Below, piece by piece: positions 37,438-46,307 of a DNA stretch of 64,000 nt. Within the stretch, counting starts at the first letter, position 1; each line of letters starts with the position of its first letter. The DNA is from Desulfonema magnum (GTDB lineage Bacteria > Desulfobacterota > Desulfobacteria > Desulfobacterales > 4be13), in NCBI RefSeq assembly GCF_017377395.1, contig NZ_CP061800.1, positions 4,299,633 to 4,363,632 on the forward strand, in the 5' to 3' direction. The position numbers were made by a program, and so were the translations under genes. Under the pieces are notes generated by a model. The model was not told the DNA's origin and ran no database searches. It saw only the letters and a list, made by a program, of their open reading frames with translations.

Positions 37438-40400
37438 TTATTCCGTTCTCAGACCTGCAAGTCGTTGTAACATCAGAATCAGTTCTTCTACTCCTACCCT
37501 TCCGTCTCCGTTGACATCTCCGCCGATACAAACATCATCCTCACCCATTCCAACGGCCACTTTGAACGCCATTATGGGGCCTCTCATTCCGATGATTTCA
37601 AGACAGGCCGTATTCGTTGCCGGGCAATAAGTGGCGTTTTCTTCCGTGCATTTTGTGGGACTCGGAGGACATTCGGTTTCAAGTCTCGGACACCAGGTTT
37701 CATGTTCCGGACACTCCGTGCGAATCTGCGGACATCGGGTTTCTTCCTTGGGGCATTGGGTCTGAATCACCGGGCAGTTGGTCTCATCCTTTGGACAGCG
37801 GGTCGCAACTTCAGGACATTCGGTATAAGTCAGCGGGCAAATCGTCTCACTTGGTTCGCAGTCAATGGGAGGCTGGAGACATTCTGTCTGCGGACACCAG
37901 GTTTTTAACTCGGAACAGTTGGTCACCAGCTGAGGACACCGGGTCTCGCTCTTAGGACATGCAGTCAGAATCAGCGGACACGCGGTATCTGTTGCCGGAC
38001 AAATCGTGGTTCCCTGCTGGCATTCAGTAAAGCTCGGGGGACATTCCGTGTCAAGCCGGGGACACCGGGTTTCAGCTTCAGGACACTCCGTGTGAATCAG
38101 CGGACACCGGGTTTCCTCCTTCGGGCATGTGGTCAGAATTTCAGCGCACTCTGTAACTGCGGCCGGACAAATCGTGGTTCCCTGCTGGCATTGGGTCAGG
38201 ACCGGAGGACACTCGGTTTCCTGCTGCGGACACCGGGTTTCAGTTTCAGGACACCAGGTCATCAGATGCGGGCATTCTGTGTCGCTGACAGGAGAGATAG
38301 TGGGAGCGGAACATACATTCGGCGTCAGGGGGCATTCTGTTTCAATTTCAGGGCAGTTGGTTTTATACTCCGGACACTTGGTAAGTGTTCTCGGACAGAC
38401 CGTGTCGGCCTGGTAACATTCGGTCGTCATCTCAGGACATTTGGTATCCTCCATCGGGTAAAACGTAGGAACACACGCGGTTATATTCAGGGGACAGTCC
38501 GTGGGAATCTCAGGGCATCGGGTTTTATCCTCGGGGCAGTATGTCTTATACTGAGGACAAAAAGTTTTGTACTGGGGGCAACGAGTTTCCGTTTTGGGAC
38601 ACCGGGTTTCAACATTGGGGCACTCGGTCTCTGCTGCCGGACACAGGGTGAACGTATTCGGGGTGCATTCGGTCAGAATCGGAGGACATTCCGTTGGCAA
38701 TTCAGGGCATTTGGTTTTAGTCTGCGGACATTCGGTATCCACCACCGGGCAAAGGGTATGCGCTTCTGCTGTACACGCCGTAGGCTCCTGAGGACATTCG
38801 GTATCTGCCACCGGGCAGACCGTGAACACTTCATTGCCAGTGCATTCGGTAAAACTGAGAGGACATTTGGTCGGAAGAACAGGACAGCGCGTGTCATCCC
38901 GGGGACACCAGGTTTCGTAGTTGGGGCAATAGGTGTGGTCTTCATCCGTACACAAGGTAATTTTCAGCGGACACTGGGTTTCAGCCACCGGGCAAACCGT
39001 GGGAACGTCGCTGATACACTGGGTGATACTCGGAGGACATTCCGTCTGAATCACAGGACACAGGGTTTCATGTCTGGCACACAAAGTTTCATGTTGAGGA
39101 CACCAGGTATTTGTCTGTGAGCAATAGGTCAGCTTCCCGGGACATTGCGTGACGCCTCCGGGCCAGATCGTGGGACACGCCACATCGGAGCTTATGGGAC
39201 ATCCGGTATGCACATCTTCGCTACAGTCGGTCAGCGTGGGAGGACATTTGGTCGGAACATCAGGACACCGGGTTTCATACTGAGGACACCAGGTTCGGAT
39301 CTCAGGGCACTCTGTCTGAAATTCAGGGCATTTGGTTTCATACTGGGGACACCAGGTTCGGATCTCAGGACAACGGGTTTCGTACTTGGGACACCAGGTT
39401 TCGCGCTGGGGACATTCAGTATCCGTGACCGGACAAATTGTTTCCCCCTGCTCGCATTCGGTCAGTGTCGGGGGGCACTCCGTGGGAAAGACAGGACACC
39501 GGGTTTCATATTCCGGACACTCGGTTTCCACCTGAGAACACTCCGTATCAATAACAGGACAGAGGGTGGGCGCGGGACATTTGGTGGGTGTTAACGGACA
39601 TTCTGTCGGAATTTCAGGGCATTTGGTGTATTCAGCCACAGGACAATAGGTTTTTATCTCAGGACACTGGGTTTTTATCTCGGGGCACGCTGTCTTAGCC
39701 TGAGAACAGAGTGTAATCGTCTCGGGAAAGATGGTGGGAACACAGGTGCCGAAAAGAACAGGACATTTGGTAGGTACCGCGGGGCATCTGGTTTTCACTC
39801 TGGGACACGCGGTATTCAGCACAGGACAGACCGTATTGGCAACAGGACAGACGGTGTTAACTCCGGAGCAGAGGGTCGGCTTGGCAAAGCAGTTGGTGAT
39901 ATCTGTGGCACAAATCGTGTCTGTCTGGGAACAAACTGTGTCCGAGGCCGGATAAATGGTCGGTTCATCCCAGGTAATAAACATGAGATAATCTTCGGTT
40001 TCGCCGTATTTGTAGGCTGAATCAGGGCCTCGTCCGTCTCCGGGATCAGGGGCAGGTTCGTCGCTTAATGTGATTCGCATCCACATTCTCCGATGGTCTT
40101 CCATAAACTGAGTGGTCGCATGAAAAGGCGGCGCGTCCAGTATCTGGAAACCATGGACATCTGAAATTTCATGATTTTGCACTGCCCATTCAGGAACTTG
40201 GATAACATTTCCGTCTTCTGATGTGCATTCAAGCGTGTCTTCCCAATCGCCATCCTGATTAAAGTCGAACCAGACATTGACATACAATTTATCAAAACGC
40301 ATTCCCGCTGTGACATTGACTGAATATGACAGGGAAGGATTCATCTTACCGCAGCGGGGCAGCCGGATGCTCTTCACATTAATACAGTCGTCAGCTCTGT

Positions 40401-41787
40401 CCTGGTCGGCCGCGTTGATCATCGGGTCAATGTTGGTAATGCCATCCTCATCAGGAAGCAGATCAGCGTCTCTTTCCGCAGTGGAACGGTCTCCTAACCA
40501 GACCACTTTTGTGTTACGATGCTTGGGCCCGGGAATACCTTCTGGGTCATCATAAACCGTTGGAAAACGAGCAACAACGTGACCGGGGTATGTCGTCATT
40601 TTGACACCGACATGGTTGGTGCTATCCGGAGCATCCCCGAGGTCAGATGTGACGTTGCAATGGGTCAGATCCCCGGAACATTCAGTGTATTTCTCCGGGC
40701 ACTCGGTGACAGCATCAGCAGGCAAGATCGTGGGACATATCGCAGGGTCATCAGGATGGGGGCATTGTGTAAGAATGAGAGGACATGCGGTGATGCCTCC
40801 GGGCCAGATGGTAGGACAGGTGTTTGGATTAGCCCGGGGACATTGGGTGACAACAAAAGGACATTGGGTGACAACAGCCGCTGGCCAGATTGTGGGACAT
40901 GCAGCAGGGTCTTCAGGGTGAGGACACTGGGTATCCACACGAGGACATTCGGTCACACCTCCGGGCCAGATCGTGGGACATACTCCTGAACTGTCGGGAC
41001 AATAGGTCTTATCGCTGTTCACAGGGCATATGGTCTTTTCCTCGGGACACTCGGTGTACTTCTCAGGACATGCGGTGACAACATCAGCAGGCCAGATCGT
41101 GGGACACACGCCTGAACTGTCGGGACAATAAGTCTTATCGCTGCTCACAGGACAGACGGTCTTTTCCTCGGGACATTCGGTGTACTTGTCAGGACATTCG
41201 GTGAGGACGCCGTCGGGCCTGATGGTGGGGCATATATCCGGATTCACAGGACAGTATGTTTTATCCTCCGGGCATTCGGTATCGTAATGAGGACACTCTG
41301 TATCCACCTGCTGACACTCGGTGATACTCTGTGGACATTCCGTTCGAACTTTCGGACAGTTGGTCTGATCTTCAGGACAGTTGGTTTCGACTACCGGACA
41401 TTCGGTGTCATTCATAGAGCATCGGGTTATCACATGGGTACAAGCGGTGACAGCATCCTGGGGCCACATAGTGGGACAGGCTGCCGGGTCAACAGGACAT
41501 GTGGTATCTTTCACTGGACATTCCGTATCTGTTCCGGGTTTGATGGTAGGACATTCGCCTGTATCAAGAGGACATTCGCTAATGACCTGGGGACATTGAG
41601 TCTCATACTGGAGGCAATAGGTATCACTCAGCGGTCCCTGCGTAACTGGCAGCACAATGTCAGTAATCGGCGACACGGCAATATCGCTGACCGATGAATC
41701 TGTGGCAGTATCAGCGTGGCTTGTCAGACATACAAAGAAAATAGAAAAAATAAGCAGAAAAATGATCAGAATAGGTTTTTGTTTCAT
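37438..41787 (-). CDS. Giant secreted cysteine-rich protein with T-x-C-P heptapeptide repeats, GEVED domain and dockerin-like end
   Basis: A 1449-residue protein, ATG 41787 with GGGAGGG upstream. Signal peptide about 1-25 (MKQKPILIIFLLIFSIFFVC). Two long blocks (about 55-375 and 640-1385) consist of 7-residue units such as TRCPEIR-TWCPQYE-TKCPEFQ, with occasional CPTIWPGGVT spacers. Between them (about 380-620) is a GEVED-type beta domain (LGDAPDST to YKYGETEDYLMF) including DFNQDGDWED. The end, GGDVNGDGRVGVEELILMLQ, is an EF-hand dockerin-like or calcium-binding motif. Hand counting gives about 150 cysteines. I know no named family for the repeat. It probably forms a disulfide-bonded surface fibre; the next upstream gene on the same strand is a DsbA-like oxidoreductase. 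Confidence 0.85.
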   Translation of the reverse strand: MKQKPILIIFLLIFSIFFVCLTSHADTATDSSVSDIAVSPITDIVLPVTQGPLSDTYCLQYETQCPQVISECPLDTGECPTIKPGTDTECPVKDTTCPVDPAACPTMWPQDAVTACTHVITRCSMNDTECPVVETNCPEDQTNCPKVRTECPQSITECQQVDTECPHYDTECPEDKTYCPVNPDICPTIRPDGVLTECPDKYTECPEEKTVCPVSSDKTYCPDSSGVCPTIWPADVVTACPEKYTECPEEKTICPVNSDKTYCPDSSGVCPTIWPGGVTECPRVDTQCPHPEDPAACPTIWPAAVVTQCPFVVTQCPRANPNTCPTIWPGGITACPLILTQCPHPDDPAICPTILPADAVTECPEKYTECSGDLTHCNVTSDLGDAPDSTNHVGVKMTTYPGHVVARFPTVYDDPEGIPGPKHRNTKVVWLGDRSTAERDADLLPDEDGITNIDPMINAADQDRADDCINVKSIRLPRCGKMNPSLSYSVNVTAGMRFDKLYVNVWFDFNQDGDWEDTLECTSEDGNVIQVPEWAVQNHEISDVHGFQILDAPPFHATTQFMEDHRRMWMRITLSDEPAPDPGDGRGPDSAYKYGETEDYLMFITWDEPTIYPASDTVCSQTDTICATDITNCFAKPTLCSGVNTVCPVANTVCPVLNTACPRVKTRCPAVPTKCPVLFGTCVPTIFPETITLCSQAKTACPEIKTQCPEIKTYCPVAEYTKCPEIPTECPLTPTKCPAPTLCPVIDTECSQVETECPEYETRCPVFPTECPPTLTECEQGETICPVTDTECPQRETWCPKYETRCPEIRTWCPQYETKCPEFQTECPEIRTWCPQYETRCPDVPTKCPPTLTDCSEDVHTGCPISSDVACPTIWPGGVTQCPGKLTYCSQTNTWCPQHETLCARHETLCPVIQTECPPSITQCISDVPTVCPVAETQCPLKITLCTDEDHTYCPNYETWCPRDDTRCPVLPTKCPLSFTECTGNEVFTVCPVADTECPQEPTACTAEAHTLCPVVDTECPQTKTKCPELPTECPPILTECTPNTFTLCPAAETECPNVETRCPKTETRCPQYKTFCPQYKTYCPEDKTRCPEIPTDCPLNITACVPTFYPMEDTKCPEMTTECYQADTVCPRTLTKCPEYKTNCPEIETECPLTPNVCSAPTISPVSDTECPHLMTWCPETETRCPQQETECPPVLTQCQQGTTICPAAVTECAEILTTCPKEETRCPLIHTECPEAETRCPRLDTECPPSFTECQQGTTICPATDTACPLILTACPKSETRCPQLVTNCSELKTWCPQTECLQPPIDCEPSETICPLTYTECPEVATRCPKDETNCPVIQTQCPKEETRCPQIRTECPEHETWCPRLETECPPSPTKCTEENATYCPATNTACLEIIGMRGPIMAFKVAVGMGEDDVCIGGDVNGDGRVGVEELILMLQRLAGLRTE

Positions 41788-42455
41788 TTTTTAGCCCTCC
41801 CTATTCAGGTGGGGTTATAATTATGCCGTCTAAAAATATCACTTTTTGCTGTTTGTTTGCCTGATGATGTTCCTCCCCCTCCGACATGCTCACCGCACCA
41901 CGTTCCCTTCGACAAGCTCAGGGAACATGGTGCGGTGAGCATGTCGGAGGGCAGTCGGAGGCGGCACAAAAAGCGGGCAGGTAAAGTAAGTGATTTAGAC
42001 GGACTATGTTGTAATAGATAAAAAAAATTTTTTCTTGAGATAGTTCTGATCGGGATGGGTGAAACAATCGCATAACCTGTCTTGCATCCTTATTTTTAAC
42101 TGATTATTCTGACAGATTATTCTGTTGTTTCACCCGTTGTATGACAAATTTGTTCGTCTGTCCTGGAATGTGAAAAAAATACATAACTCACCTTTTCTTT
42201 CAAAAAATTTCTCTCGTTTCTCGTTCCCACGTTTTTCTCGTTCCCACGCTTCGCGTGGGAATGCAGTGCGGACGCTTCGCGTCCGGAAAATATGGTCTCC
42301 CCGCTGACGGAGGAATGCAAAAAAATAAGAAAGGGGCAGGCGATTCTTCGCACCGCTCACGAATGCACGAGACGCGAAGCGTCTCCTCTGCATTCCCACG
42401 CAAAGCGTGGGAACGAGAAAAATGAGAAAACGAGGAACGAGAAAAATAAAATTAA
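41788..42455. other. Intergenic region with two strong palindromes
   Basis: At 41877-41951 perfect 24-bp arms (CCCTCCGACATGCTCACCGC...) enclose a loop that itself holds GTTCCCTTCGACAAGCTCAG. At 42218-42422 lies the second copy of the TTCCCACGC/GCGTGGGAA element found at 15185. The promoter of the cysteine-rich gene should lie near 41800-41880. Confidence 0.85.
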
Positions 42456-43208
42456 TCATTTTGTTCCTCCAGTTATATCTTTAATCAGCTTTTTGACATA
42501 AGAAAATGGCTTGGCTCCTGTAATTCTTTTTCCATTAATAAAGCTCGTAGGGGCTCCCTCAATTCCTAAGCGTTCTCCCTCTGTTCTTTCCTGCTGTACG
42601 ATGTCTGCCAATGCCTTCTTCTCCAAAGATTTCTGAAATTCAGAGACATTCATCCCCAAAATTCGGGCATAGGTAATCAGATTTTCTCTTTCAAGGGCGT
42701 CCCGATTTTTGAACAGCAGATCATGCATTTCCCAGAACTTGCCCTGCTCTCTCGCAGCCAGAGCTGCCTTCGCGGCCAGTTCGGAATCTTTGCTGAACCG
42801 GAGAGGAAAATTTTTGAAAATCAGCCTTACGTCATTGGGAAATGCTTTCATAATTTCATCCAGCGTTTTTGCCCAGTCCGAACAATGGACACATTTAAAG
42901 TCGGTGAATACCACAAAGGTTATCCGCGCAGTATCCGGGCCTTTCTGGGGAGGAGCGATATTTTTTATGTCATTTTTTCTCTGAATCCGGGCCAAAGGCC
43001 GCGCCCGGGGTTTTATATTTTTATCCTCACCTCTTACATCGTTTTTATTAAAGTGTATCTCATCTTGCTTAAATTTGTTTAAACTCCTGTTCAGCGTTTC
43101 ACGAAACAGCGGCGAATCCTTTGGGTCATCAACCGGTCGGATGTGCTGATGCTTATAAATTGCCATCAGTGCGACCACCAACAAAGTTATAAATATTGTT
43201 CGTTTCAT
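42456..43208 (-). CDS. Membrane-anchored DsbA/Com1-like thiol oxidoreductase
   Basis: A 250-residue protein. N-terminal anchor MKRTIFITLLVVALMAIYKH, a charged linker (about 25-85), then a DsbA-fold domain (about 90-245): FVVFTDFKCVHCSDWAKTL with redox pair Cys-Val-His-Cys, the helical insert AAKAALAAREQGKFWEMHDLLF, and cis-Pro GAPTSFINGKRI. It should act in the periplasm on disulfide bonds. ATG 43208. It lies immediately upstream of the cysteine-rich gene on the same strand but 670 bp away, so a joint transcript is uncertain while a functional link is attractive. Confidence 0.88.
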   Translation of the reverse strand: MKRTIFITLLVVALMAIYKHQHIRPVDDPKDSPLFRETLNRSLNKFKQDEIHFNKNDVRGEDKNIKPRARPLARIQRKNDIKNIAPPQKGPDTARITFVVFTDFKCVHCSDWAKTLDEIMKAFPNDVRLIFKNFPLRFSKDSELAAKAALAAREQGKFWEMHDLLFKNRDALERENLITYARILGMNVSEFQKSLEKKALADIVQQERTEGERLGIEGAPTSFINGKRITGAKPFSYVKKLIKDITGGTK

Positions 43209-43227
43209 CTTTGATTTTCCCTGTAAA

Positions 43228-43370
43228 CTCGATGTTCAAGTTTTTTTCTGTCATTCCTGCGAAAGCAGGAATCCACAGCTTCCGGAACACTGCATCGGCC
43301 AAAAACGGATTCTTTCTTTCGCAGGAATGACAAGCTTTTTGTTCGAATCGGGTCAGAAAAACCTGATCAT
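43228..43370. repeat. dRS3-like interspersed repeat, 143 bp
   Basis: Starts CTCGATGTTCAAGTTTTT, contains CATTCCTGCGAAAGCAGGAAT and its inverted partner CTTTCGCAGGAATGACA, and ends GGGTCAGAAAAACCTGATCA. A nearly identical copy is at 58438-58583; diverged copies at 30322 and 30915, and fragments at 9744 and 24405. Confidence 0.9.
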
Positions 43371-43387
43371 CATGTGTAAATAATATC

Positions 43388-43487
43388 ACTTTACCGTGAA
43401 AATACATTTTGAAAAGCCGGGTTTTTTATCTGAAAATATTTTTATGACCGGGGGGCGAAAAACCCGGCTTTTTTATGTGCGTTTTTT
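43388..43487. repeat. Short form of the AAGCCGGG...CCCGGCTT element
   Basis: GAAAAGCCGGGTTTTTTATC and GCGAAAAACCCGGCTTTTTT arms with only about 30 bp between. Flanks TTACCGTGAAAATACATT also match those at 25305-25325, so this is the version of the 24952-25305 element without its inner insertion. Confidence 0.85.
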
Positions 43488-43575
43488 GGTGGTGTTCTAA
43501 AACTGGACTTGTTCCGATATTTGCCAAATTGATTCAGAGGGTTAAAAAATTCAGCTCCACTTTTAGAACATTACC
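43488..43575. repeat. MITE-like 88-bp palindrome, identical inverted twin of 37163-37250
   Basis: Starts GGTGGTGTTCTAAAACTGGA and ends CTCCACTTTTAGAACATTACC; lies directly 3' of the membrane-protein gene ending at 43587. Confidence 0.95.
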
Positions 43576-43586
43576 CGTTTTTTTAA

Positions 43587-46214
43587 CTACCTGATGATAT
43601 TCGAATTCGGAACATCAATGCGTATCTGAGCTTTCAGACGGGAGACTGATCTCTCGGTCTGAGCCTTGAACAAAGTTTCCAAATCTCCTTTGGCAAGTCC
43701 CCTGATAAGACTGAATTCCAGATTATAGATTGCTCTGAGCCGTTGGTCCGGTTTTACGCGATAACTTCCGCCCATGTTCGGGTTGACAAAGAGCTGCGAG
43801 AATCCCGCCACAGCGATCATTCCTTTTCCGACCCTGGCAGCAGAAAGAATGGGCGAACCTTCTGATGAATAAAGCAGCGGTGTTCCGCCTTCCACAGTCA
43901 GGGCATCATTTCTGGCGGATTGCCTGTGGTAGATTGATGAACTGTATGGGACGGGCAATGTTGCTTTTCGCTTCTGATTAATTTTCATGCCCAGCGGCTC
44001 AAGAAGTTCATTGGCCGTAGAATTCTTATTGCGCTTCCCGTCCACAAGGAGAACCTTTCCGCCCTTACGGAGATAATTCTTTATACCGGACACCTCATCC
44101 GGCTGAAAGTTTTTGTATGGGTTTATGATAACAAGAACATCGGTCTCATCCGAGAGGTCTTTTTTCAGCGTCTTACCTGTAAACGGATAGCATTCCGCCC
44201 GCAGCACCCAAAGATAAAAAACCTCATAGCTCTTCTTGTGTTCTTTGGTAAATCCTTTCAAGGGAAGTTCATAATCTCCGTGTTCCTGCTCAAAAACCAC
44301 TTTTGTATATGGTGTCACAGGCCGGGGAAGCGGATAGGCTTTCCGAGACAGAAACCCACACATGGCCAATGCCAGGGAAAAGAAAAACACGCCAAATACG
44401 ACCAGGGGAATTGATAATTGATAATTGATAATTGATAATTGGTCTTCCTTTCCGAGTTTTTGGATTCCTGAGACGAGGCAGACTCCGAAAAGGATAAGAA
44501 ACAGAATGTTGAGATTGTTCCATTTGTTTTTCCGGTTAAGCCATGTGAGAGATCCCAGCATCAGCTCCGGCTTTCCTTCAATGAATGCCTCAAAATTGGA
44601 GTAAGAGGTGCTGTCTGTGAAGCCCAGGACCCGGCCTTTTCCTGCTTTGACGCCTGTCATTTGCATAAAAGCTCCAAAGGGAATGTCTGTGTGATTCTTC
44701 ACCGGAGGATAAAAATTGCCGCTGGGGTAATAAATATCCTGGGATTTAAGACCTGTGGAAAGAATAACGTTTTCACATTTTGAGGATACAGGCTGAATTG
44801 AACAGGATACTTTGAAGGCAAAATAAGGCATGTTCTGAACCACCGGATGCGGCAACAGCCTCGGGGGTTCATAAAGTTGCTCAAATTTTCTTTCAATGTC
44901 TAAAATCACATCATATCGGAAAGAAAAACCAAACTCCTCGGCAATGGGATTAATATAAGTGCCAGTTCCGAAAACATTGGTATGCTCGCCGATGAGAAAC
45001 AGTCCTCCTCCTTTTAAGACAAAATCCCTGACACTTCTGACTTCTTCAGGAGAAAATGCGCTGGTCGGTGTCTTTATTATGAGGATATCACAATCTGACA
45101 GAAGCTCCGGAGTGATTTTTCTGAAATTTCGTGTCAGAGGAAAATGGTGGTTTATAAATTCGGCAAGCCAATAAAAATTATACCCGGATTCATTTCCATA
45201 CCACTCTGTATCCATCTTTTTTGTGCTTTTCTCCCATTCGCTGTGGCTTTCATCCACAATAACCCTGCCATTCTTTTGTTCCCCCGGGTCCTGAAATCCG
45301 AACGACAGCCCCAGGAAAAACAAGGCCAATGCAATTGAAACTTGAAACTTGAAACTTGAAACTTGAAACTTGAAACTTGACACTTGAAACCGGGCTTCGG
45401 TTTTGAGGGAAATGAGTATGGCGGTGATCAGGATGAAGGGCAGAAAGGTCAGTAAGGTTACCCTCATATCCCAGAAAATATCAATTCTGCATATTTCCTC
45501 GCCGTGTTCAACAAATGTCATCAGATACAGGAAAAGCAGTATCATAAAAACATATCGTATCACAATAAAGCCAGTTCCTGATAACAAGAGTTTCATAAAA
45601 TCTCGGACACCGCGTCTGTTTTCGGAAAAAGCGTAAAAAACCACTATGCTTCCCATCAGGATATTAAGAAGCGGAAACATGGCGAGTTTTTCCCAAGTCG
45701 TGGGAAACGGATACATATCCTTAATCGTGAGAATATAAAACGTATCCTGGCTGTAGGAGACTTTTAAATTAAAGAACTTGAAGATGTTATAAAACACCGG
45801 ATCAAGCCAGTAAAAATAATGGGAGTAGGAGGTAAATGTCGTATAAAGATATCCTGACGGACTTTGCAGCAGAAGAATCATACCGCTGAAAATAGCACCA
45901 TACCCCAGACCGGCAAGCACAGGGAATCTTATACACAACACCAGAATGACAATCCCGGCAAGTGTGACAATAACGCCCAAGTGGTAAGGAAAAGGCAGAA
46001 TAAATAAGGTCAGGAGCAAAGGAACACACATAAGGAGGTATTTTTTATCAAACGATTTAAAAACAGTCCTCCGAGCAAACGCCGCCGCATTACACAATAT
46101 TCCCACTCCCAGAAGCACAGCCCACCACACACCACTCTCAACCGTGTAAAGATTCAGTGTAAAAAGCCATGTAAAAGAAAGACAAAAAAGACCTGTCCAC
46201 ACAAGAAACATCAT
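43587..46214 (-). CDS. Large membrane protein with two GATase-like/DUF4350-type domains (B)
   Basis: An 875-residue protein. ATG 46214 with GGAGGTACGC. About nine membrane helices occupy residues 1-300, then two soluble alpha/beta domains of the GldG/DUF4350 type, which resemble class I glutaminases without the nucleophile: first about 345-530 (CDILIIKTPTSAFSPEEV, VLKGGGLFLIGEHTNVFGTG, GRVLGFTDSTSYSNF), then further helices (about 560-615) and a second about 690-860 (VLVIINPYKNFQPDEVSGIK, LRKGGKVLLVDGKRNKN, GKGMIAVAGFSQLF). It is related in plan to the upstream gene 46284-48842 and probably shares its riboswitch-controlled transcript. Two heptamer arrays are inside the frame. Function unknown; envelope or polysaccharide related by guess. 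Confidence 0.7.
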   Translation of the reverse strand: MMFLVWTGLFCLSFTWLFTLNLYTVESGVWWAVLLGVGILCNAAAFARRTVFKSFDKKYLLMCVPLLLTLFILPFPYHLGVIVTLAGIVILVLCIRFPVLAGLGYGAIFSGMILLLQSPSGYLYTTFTSYSHYFYWLDPVFYNIFKFFNLKVSYSQDTFYILTIKDMYPFPTTWEKLAMFPLLNILMGSIVVFYAFSENRRGVRDFMKLLLSGTGFIVIRYVFMILLFLYLMTFVEHGEEICRIDIFWDMRVTLLTFLPFILITAILISLKTEARFQVSSFKFQVSSFKFQVSIALALFFLGLSFGFQDPGEQKNGRVIVDESHSEWEKSTKKMDTEWYGNESGYNFYWLAEFINHHFPLTRNFRKITPELLSDCDILIIKTPTSAFSPEEVRSVRDFVLKGGGLFLIGEHTNVFGTGTYINPIAEEFGFSFRYDVILDIERKFEQLYEPPRLLPHPVVQNMPYFAFKVSCSIQPVSSKCENVILSTGLKSQDIYYPSGNFYPPVKNHTDIPFGAFMQMTGVKAGKGRVLGFTDSTSYSNFEAFIEGKPELMLGSLTWLNRKNKWNNLNILFLILFGVCLVSGIQKLGKEDQLSIINYQLSIPLVVFGVFFFSLALAMCGFLSRKAYPLPRPVTPYTKVVFEQEHGDYELPLKGFTKEHKKSYEVFYLWVLRAECYPFTGKTLKKDLSDETDVLVIINPYKNFQPDEVSGIKNYLRKGGKVLLVDGKRNKNSTANELLEPLGMKINQKRKATLPVPYSSSIYHRQSARNDALTVEGGTPLLYSSEGSPILSAARVGKGMIAVAGFSQLFVNPNMGGSYRVKPDQRLRAIYNLEFSLIRGLAKGDLETLFKAQTERSVSRLKAQIRIDVPNSNIIR
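44409..44441. repeat. Heptanucleotide array (ATTGATA) inside the 43587-46214 gene
   Basis: Four and a half ATTGATA units, encoding in frame QLSIINYQLSI within a loop before a membrane helix. Confidence 0.9.
45334..45390. repeat. Heptanucleotide array (CTTGAAA) inside the 43587-46214 gene
   Basis: About eight CTTGAAA units, encoding in frame FQVSSFKFQVSSFKFQVS just before a membrane helix. Confidence 0.92.
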
Positions 46215-46228
46215 GCGTACCTCCTATG

Positions 46229-46307
46229 TTTGAAACTTGAAATTTGAAACTTGAAACTTGATGCTTGTTCCGAGTTCCGAGTTTCAAGTTTCAAGTTTCA
46301 AGTTTCC
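46229..46307. repeat. Heptanucleotide arrays at the junction of the two membrane-protein genes
   Basis: TTGAAAC-type units (46229-46262) and oppositely oriented GTTTCAA-type units (46270-46307). The array supplies the last codons (GNLKLET) and stop of the upstream gene, and the arms could pair as an RNA hairpin between the two cistrons. Confidence 0.88.

Noticed and set aside
38092-39120. Several plus-strand frames of 70-342 codons opposite the cysteine-rich gene
   Set aside because: Mirror translations of the 21-bp repeats; the minus frame has a ribosome site, signal peptide and recognisable domains.
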